52,788 nt of DNA, from NCBI GenBank assembly GCA_021204825.1, contig JAJPYR010000071.1, positions 1 through 52,788 on the forward strand, read 5' to 3'. Origin of the DNA: Clostridia bacterium. GTDB taxonomy: Bacteria; Bacillota; Clostridia; Christensenellales; Borkfalkiaceae. The notes beneath the pieces are model-generated. The model was not told the origin of the DNA. It searched no databases and saw only the letters and a program-made list of their open reading frames with translations. The stretch's first letter is position 1. Every line of letters starts with the position of its first letter. Both the position numbers and the translations under genes were made by a program. Positions 49,272 to 52,788 of the stretch are shown in pieces.

Positions 49272-50411
49272 ATGCCAGACAAGAAACTGGGCTTCGGGCT
49301 CATGCGCCTGCCTGTCCTGTCCAGTGAGGACAGGGGACAGATAGATTATGACAAGCTGTACAGGATGGTGGATACCTTCCTTTCACGCGGCTTCACATAC
49401 TTTGACACCGCCTGGATGTACCACAACTTCCAGAGTGAGCCCGCTTTAAAGCGGGCCGTCATAGACCGCTACCCCAGGGACTCATTCACCGTTGCCACCA
49501 AGATGCCTACCATGATGCTCACATACCCCAAAGAGCAGGAGGACATCTTTGAGCAGCAGCTTCAAAAGACCGGCGCAGGTGCTTTTGATTATTACCTTCT
49601 CCATGACCTTAACGTTGTGACATACAAGACTGTCTCAGATTACAGCACAATCCCGTACCTCGAGGCCCAGAGGGCTGCCGGCCGTATACGCAAGCTGGGT
49701 TTCAGCTTCCATGACAGCGCTGCGTTTCTGGACAAGATCCTTACAGAGCACCCGGATATGGACTTCGTCCAGCTGCAGATAAACTACCTGGACTGGGACA
49801 ACCCCGGAATCCAGAGCCGCAAGTGCTATGAGACAGCAAGAAGGCACGGCAAGCCTGTCATAATAATGGAGCCCGTGAAGGGCGGCACGCTTGCATCGCT
49901 TCTTCCGGCAGCGGAGAAGATCTTCCGCTCCGTACATCCGGACTGGAGTCCGGCGTCCTGGGCCATCCGTTTCGCCGCAAGCCTGGAAGGAGTAATGGTG
50001 GTCCTTTCCGGCATGAGCACGGAAGAGCAGCTGGAGGACAACACATCCTACATGCAGGACTTCAAGCCTCTTACGGAAGAGGAGCTTAAGGCAGTCTGGC
50101 AGGTCCGGGACATACTCCTCAACACCACAGAGATACCCTGCACAGGGTGCAGGTACTGCGTAGAGGCAAACACCTGCCCCATGAACATCCCCATCCCGGA
50201 CTTCTTCGCCCTGTACAACACAGAGCAGCAGGATACCAATGGCCTGTGGTCCCCGCAGATAGAGTATTACCTTAACCTGGTTACCCACGGCGCCGGCAAA
50301 GCCTCGGACTGCATCCGCTGCCGCGGCTGCGAGGCCATGTGCCCGCAGCGCCTGCCCATAACGGACCTCCTTGAGAAAGTTGCTGTGACACTGGAAGTGG
50401 AGCAGGACTGA
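49272..50411 (+). CDS. Aldo/keto reductase with C-terminal 4Fe-4S clusters (second copy)
   Basis: A 379-residue paralogue of the 44827-45969 product. The catalytic set FDTAWMY, ATKMP and YYLLHD is kept, and both C-terminal clusters are present (CTGCRYCVEANTCP; CIRCRGCEAMCPQ). The pair differs mainly in the barrel loops and in the last 30 residues. It follows ACAAGGAGAC. The two copies bracket larC-larE-larB in the same direction, suggesting a shared redox-metabolite theme, perhaps with a nickel-pincer racemase elsewhere. Confidence 0.88.
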   Translation: MPDKKLGFGLMRLPVLSSEDRGQIDYDKLYRMVDTFLSRGFTYFDTAWMYHNFQSEPALKRAVIDRYPRDSFTVATKMPTMMLTYPKEQEDIFEQQLQKTGAGAFDYYLLHDLNVVTYKTVSDYSTIPYLEAQRAAGRIRKLGFSFHDSAAFLDKILTEHPDMDFVQLQINYLDWDNPGIQSRKCYETARRHGKPVIIMEPVKGGTLASLLPAAEKIFRSVHPDWSPASWAIRFAASLEGVMVVLSGMSTEEQLEDNTSYMQDFKPLTEEELKAVWQVRDILLNTTEIPCTGCRYCVEANTCPMNIPIPDFFALYNTEQQDTNGLWSPQIEYYLNLVTHGAGKASDCIRCRGCEAMCPQRLPITDLLEKVAVTLEVEQD

Positions 50412-50445
50412 CTGATATCCGCACCGACAACTGCAAAGAAAGCAC

Positions 50446-50474
50446 AATCCGTCTTCATCCGAAGGCGGATTTTT
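50446..50474 (+). terminator. Terminator after the second aldo/keto reductase
   Basis: AATCCGTCTTC and GAAGGCGGATT form a stem with one G-U pair, loop ATCC, then TTT. Confidence 0.8.
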
Positions 50475-50498
50475 CCGCAAATCGTCCGGAATGGAGCC

Positions 50499-50518
50499 GA
50501 GTATGAACATATGTTTGT
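50499..50518. repeat. 20-bp sequence, inverted partner of 26200-26219
   Basis: Exact reverse complement of the sequence at 26200-26219. It lies just after the terminator of the second aldo/keto reductase gene. Confidence 0.85.
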
Positions 50519-50831
50519 CATCAGTCCCAATACACTTTAATGCAGTAGTGCGATAAAGTATTTTACTCAACTGGGCTGAATGATTGTTACAGTTAATGAA
50601 GAAGTGACAGTATGATGTTGGATTGCCTGACTGACAAGGTTTGCGGAGCTTTTGCAGTTCCCGTCTCGGCGTGGGCTTCAAACGTATGATTTAATAATTT
50701 GAATAAGGACCAAAAATGCCGGGATATGTGTACGGAAAAGTATAAACATTTGTCATATATTGCCATATTTTCAATGCGATTTGCAGTTTTGACGGTATTA
50801 GACAAATTGTCGTTTTGTGCCCTTTATTAAA
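50519..50831. other. AT-rich leader region before the permease
   Basis: No gene seen. It has no purine-riboswitch core (no TTTCTACC or CCGTAAAT words), though the downstream gene is a purine permease. Confidence 0.55.
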
Positions 50832-50861
50832 TTGCGAAGTTTCGGCCCATTGTGATAGAAT
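50832..50861 (+). promoter_or_regulatory. Promoter of the purine permease
   Basis: TTGCGA (50832-50837), 18 bp, TGATAGAAT (extended -10, 50856-50861). A CATCG/CGATG hairpin lies in the leader near 50893-50909. Confidence 0.65.
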
Positions 50862-50978
50862 GTTAAGCAGAAGTGAAAAATAAGTGAAACCCATCGTCTT
50901 TGCCGATGAGGCGGATGAGCGCTTGTTCTTGCGGGGAATGCTTGTTTTTACAGCATATATTCAGGAGGTCACTTTCTC

Positions 50979-52541
50979 ATGAGTGATGAAATGAAGGATT
51001 CTGCTCCCGAGACAGAACCGTTACCGGACGCCGAAAATACGGCGCCCGCAGGAGACGGAACTGCTGCAGTGGCAGAAAAGGAGAGTCCGTACAAGGGATT
51101 CTGGAAGAAGATGGACAACTACTTCGGAATTACCAAGAGCGGATCCAGTTACAGGGTAGAGGTAGTTGCCGGTCTTACTACATTCATGGCAATGGTTTAT
51201 ATCCTGATGGTCAACTCCGGGATGTTCCAGACAGCAATCAGTTTGCAGTTTGGACTTAGTGATAGTGATGCTTACGGAGCTGCATACATCGCAACATCCA
51301 TAGGCGCAATCGCCGGAACGTTGCTCATGGCATTCCTAGCCAAGATGCCGCTGGCACAGGCCTCCGGAATGGGTGTCAATGCGTTTATAGTATATACGCT
51401 GGTGCTTCAGACCGGACTCACGTATGCCAACTGCATGGTCTTCACACTCCTTGATGGCGTTATCTTCCTTCTCCTCACAATAACAGGACTCAGGCAGACA
51501 ATTTTCAAAGCCATCCCCGCAGGTGTCCGCGCAGCAATTCCTGTAGGCATAGGTCTCTTCATTGCATATATCGGATGTCAGGATGCGGGACTGATTGTTC
51601 TTAACGATAGTACACTTACTACATTTGTCACATTCAATGTCCTTGAAACTACATTCGGCGAGATAATAGGACCCCTTGTATGCATCCTTGGCATAATTGC
51701 CATAGCAGTTATGAGCCACTGGAAGGTTAAGGGAGCTGTTCTTTGGGGAATACTCGGAGCGGCAGTTCTTTACTTCGTCCTTAACGGAATCGGCTATGGC
51801 GTTGGAGATGAGACCAGCATAGCAATGTTCCAGAGCATTACCTGGTCCAATCCTATCAGCGCATTTTCAAACTGGGGCAAATATTCTGTAGGACAGGTAT
51901 TTGCAAGCGGATTTAATTTCAGCTCATATATTGATGCAAATGGTGCAGCATCACTTGCTCTCGTCCTCATCACATCAGCTCTTTCCCTGTGCATGATAGA
52001 TATGTTCGATACAATAGGAACACTCTACGGCGCATGCGCAAGGGGCAACCTGCTTGACGAGAACGGCACGCCCATCCGCATGGAGAGGATGATGCTTTCC
52101 GATGCCATCGCAACATGTGTTGGCTCCATTGCCGGTACATCCACAGTAACGACATTCGTTGAGTCTTCATCCGGTGTCGCTGCCGGCGGCAAGACAGGAT
52201 TTACAGCTTTGATTGTAGGCTGCTGCTTCATCATTGCAATGTTCCTGTCTCCTGTAGCTGAGGTTATCCCCAGTGCGGCAACAGCAACGGCTCTCATCTG
52301 GGTCGGCGTGCTCATGATGACAAACGTTACGAAGATCAACTGGGAAGGCGCTGCAGATGCGGTTGTGGCATTCCTTACAATCCTTGTAATGCTTCTTGGC
52401 TACTCCATCTCCAAGGGAATTGGTGTCGGAATCATCGCATCCATCCTTGTAAAGATTTGCACCGGAAAGGTCAAAGAGATCAGTGTTGCCACATGGGTTA
52501 TCGGCGTCATCTATCTTGCAACATTCCTTCTTACAACCTGA
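50979..52541 (+). CDS. NCS2/AzgA-type purine permease
   Basis: A 520-residue permease of the guanine/hypoxanthine (AzgA/PbuG) type. After a 35-residue acidic, Ala/Pro-rich N-terminus come FGITKSGSSYRVEVVAGLTT and FMAMVYILMVNSGM, the family opening, then MPLAQASGMGVNAFIVYTL, GVRAAIPVGIGLFIAYIGCQ, MIDMFDTIGTLYGAC and TTFVESSSGVAAGGKTGFTA. About 13 membrane segments. AGGAGGT precedes ATG. It imports purine bases with protons. Confidence 0.9.
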   Translation: MSDEMKDSAPETEPLPDAENTAPAGDGTAAVAEKESPYKGFWKKMDNYFGITKSGSSYRVEVVAGLTTFMAMVYILMVNSGMFQTAISLQFGLSDSDAYGAAYIATSIGAIAGTLLMAFLAKMPLAQASGMGVNAFIVYTLVLQTGLTYANCMVFTLLDGVIFLLLTITGLRQTIFKAIPAGVRAAIPVGIGLFIAYIGCQDAGLIVLNDSTLTTFVTFNVLETTFGEIIGPLVCILGIIAIAVMSHWKVKGAVLWGILGAAVLYFVLNGIGYGVGDETSIAMFQSITWSNPISAFSNWGKYSVGQVFASGFNFSSYIDANGAASLALVLITSALSLCMIDMFDTIGTLYGACARGNLLDENGTPIRMERMMLSDAIATCVGSIAGTSTVTTFVESSSGVAAGGKTGFTALIVGCCFIIAMFLSPVAEVIPSAATATALIWVGVLMMTNVTKINWEGAADAVVAFLTILVMLLGYSISKGIGVGIIASILVKICTGKVKEISVATWVIGVIYLATFLLTT

Positions 52542-52584
52542 TACAAAAGACTTCAATACTGTCCGTTTAAAAAGACACTTCAAT

Positions 52585-52622
52585 AAAAGAGACCGTCACG
52601 AAGAGTGGCGGTTTCTTTTATG
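52585..52622 (+). terminator. Terminator of the permease gene
   Basis: AAAAGAGACCGTCAC and GTGGCGGTTTCTTTT form a long stem with G-U pairs, then AT-rich sequence. Confidence 0.82.
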
Positions 52623-52700
52623 TTGGTCATTGGTATCTATAGAGGGAGGGGAAGTTCCGTTGCGGGGTACACTAAAAATGTAAAAGTTAGTATCACTGTC

Positions 52701-52729
52701 TTGATATACCCGCCCTATTATGCTACAAT
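52701..52729 (+). promoter_or_regulatory. Promoter of a gene beyond the window
   Basis: TTGATA (52701-52706), 17 bp, TGCTACAAT (extended -10, 52724-52729). No start codon with a clear ribosome site follows before 52788. Confidence 0.65.
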
Positions 52730-52788
52730 TCCATGTATATATGCAGCTTATGCGCCATTTATGGTGTGGCGTGTGGTCATGCGGTTAT

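Noticed and set aside
50519..50978. Purine riboswitch before the purine permease
   Set aside because: The conserved core words of purine riboswitches (TTTCTACC, CCGTAAAT, GACTA joined by P1) are absent.

Overview
The window reads as a chromosomal segment of a Bacillota (Firmicutes) bacterium, most likely an anaerobic gut or rumen Clostridia member. This rests on three things seen directly: two housekeeping blocks in Firmicutes order (yicC-rpoZ-priA-def-fmt-rsmB-rlmN...rpe-thiN, and rpsB-tsf-pyrH-frr-uppS-cdsA-dxr), strong AGGAGG-type ribosome binding sites, and many TTGnnn-17-TATAAT promoters. Iron-sulfur aldo/keto reductases and a membrane-anchored GH3 glucosidase under a LytTR regulator fit an anaerobic carbohydrate fermenter. 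Genus cannot be assigned from sequence alone.

Layout, left to right. 1-6500: a sugar-phosphate isomerase-like TIM barrel, a decayed host ATPase start, an AT-rich ATPase gene that looks acquired, a second GC-rich ATPase with an unusual N-terminal extension, and a DRE-TIM aldolase. 6600-18600: a zinc-ribbon FmdB protein, then the yicC to thiN block. This block lacks gmk and coaBC at their usual places, and prpC-prkC-rsgA is replaced by a GNAT/small-acidic-protein cassette plus aroK. 18700-25900 (minus strand): a four-gene surface/transport operon with a polytopic membrane domain fused to an ABC ATPase, an ABC permease, an anchored beta-rich protein and a large lipoprotein. 26450-29420: a frameshifted secreted protein and an orphan adenine methylase with its own helix-turn-helix. 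29500-38650: translation, pyrimidine, isoprenoid and lipid genes, YfbR and glyA. 38700-44700: tRNA-Arg(ACG), a LytTR regulator, the GH3 enzyme and a GH65 phosphorylase pseudogene. 44700-50420: larC-larE-larB (nickel-pincer cofactor) between two paralogous Fe-S aldo/keto reductases. 50980-52541: a purine permease of the AzgA type.

Best leads for something undescribed. (1) A GNAT protein translationally coupled to a 64-residue acidic protein, with a second stand-alone copy of the small gene and its promoter duplicated about 650 bp away: a candidate toxin-antitoxin-like system whose partner is not the usual ribbon-helix-helix type. (2) An AT-rich ATPase whose promoter is bracketed by two near-identical 35-bp palindromes and which seems to have replaced the body of a resident ATPase. 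(3) A fusion of a YwaF-like membrane domain to an ABC ATPase. (4) A shared upstream element at identical distance from the -10 box in front of the LytTR gene and the GH3 gene, which predicts a small regulon. (5) A five-copy TGGCC array phased at 21/23 bp before the first aldo/keto reductase.

Intergenic regions repeatedly carry short private tandem repeats (11, 13, 18, 21/23 and about 32 bp). Coordinates and motifs were read by eye; family names rest on recognisable motifs and not on database searches.
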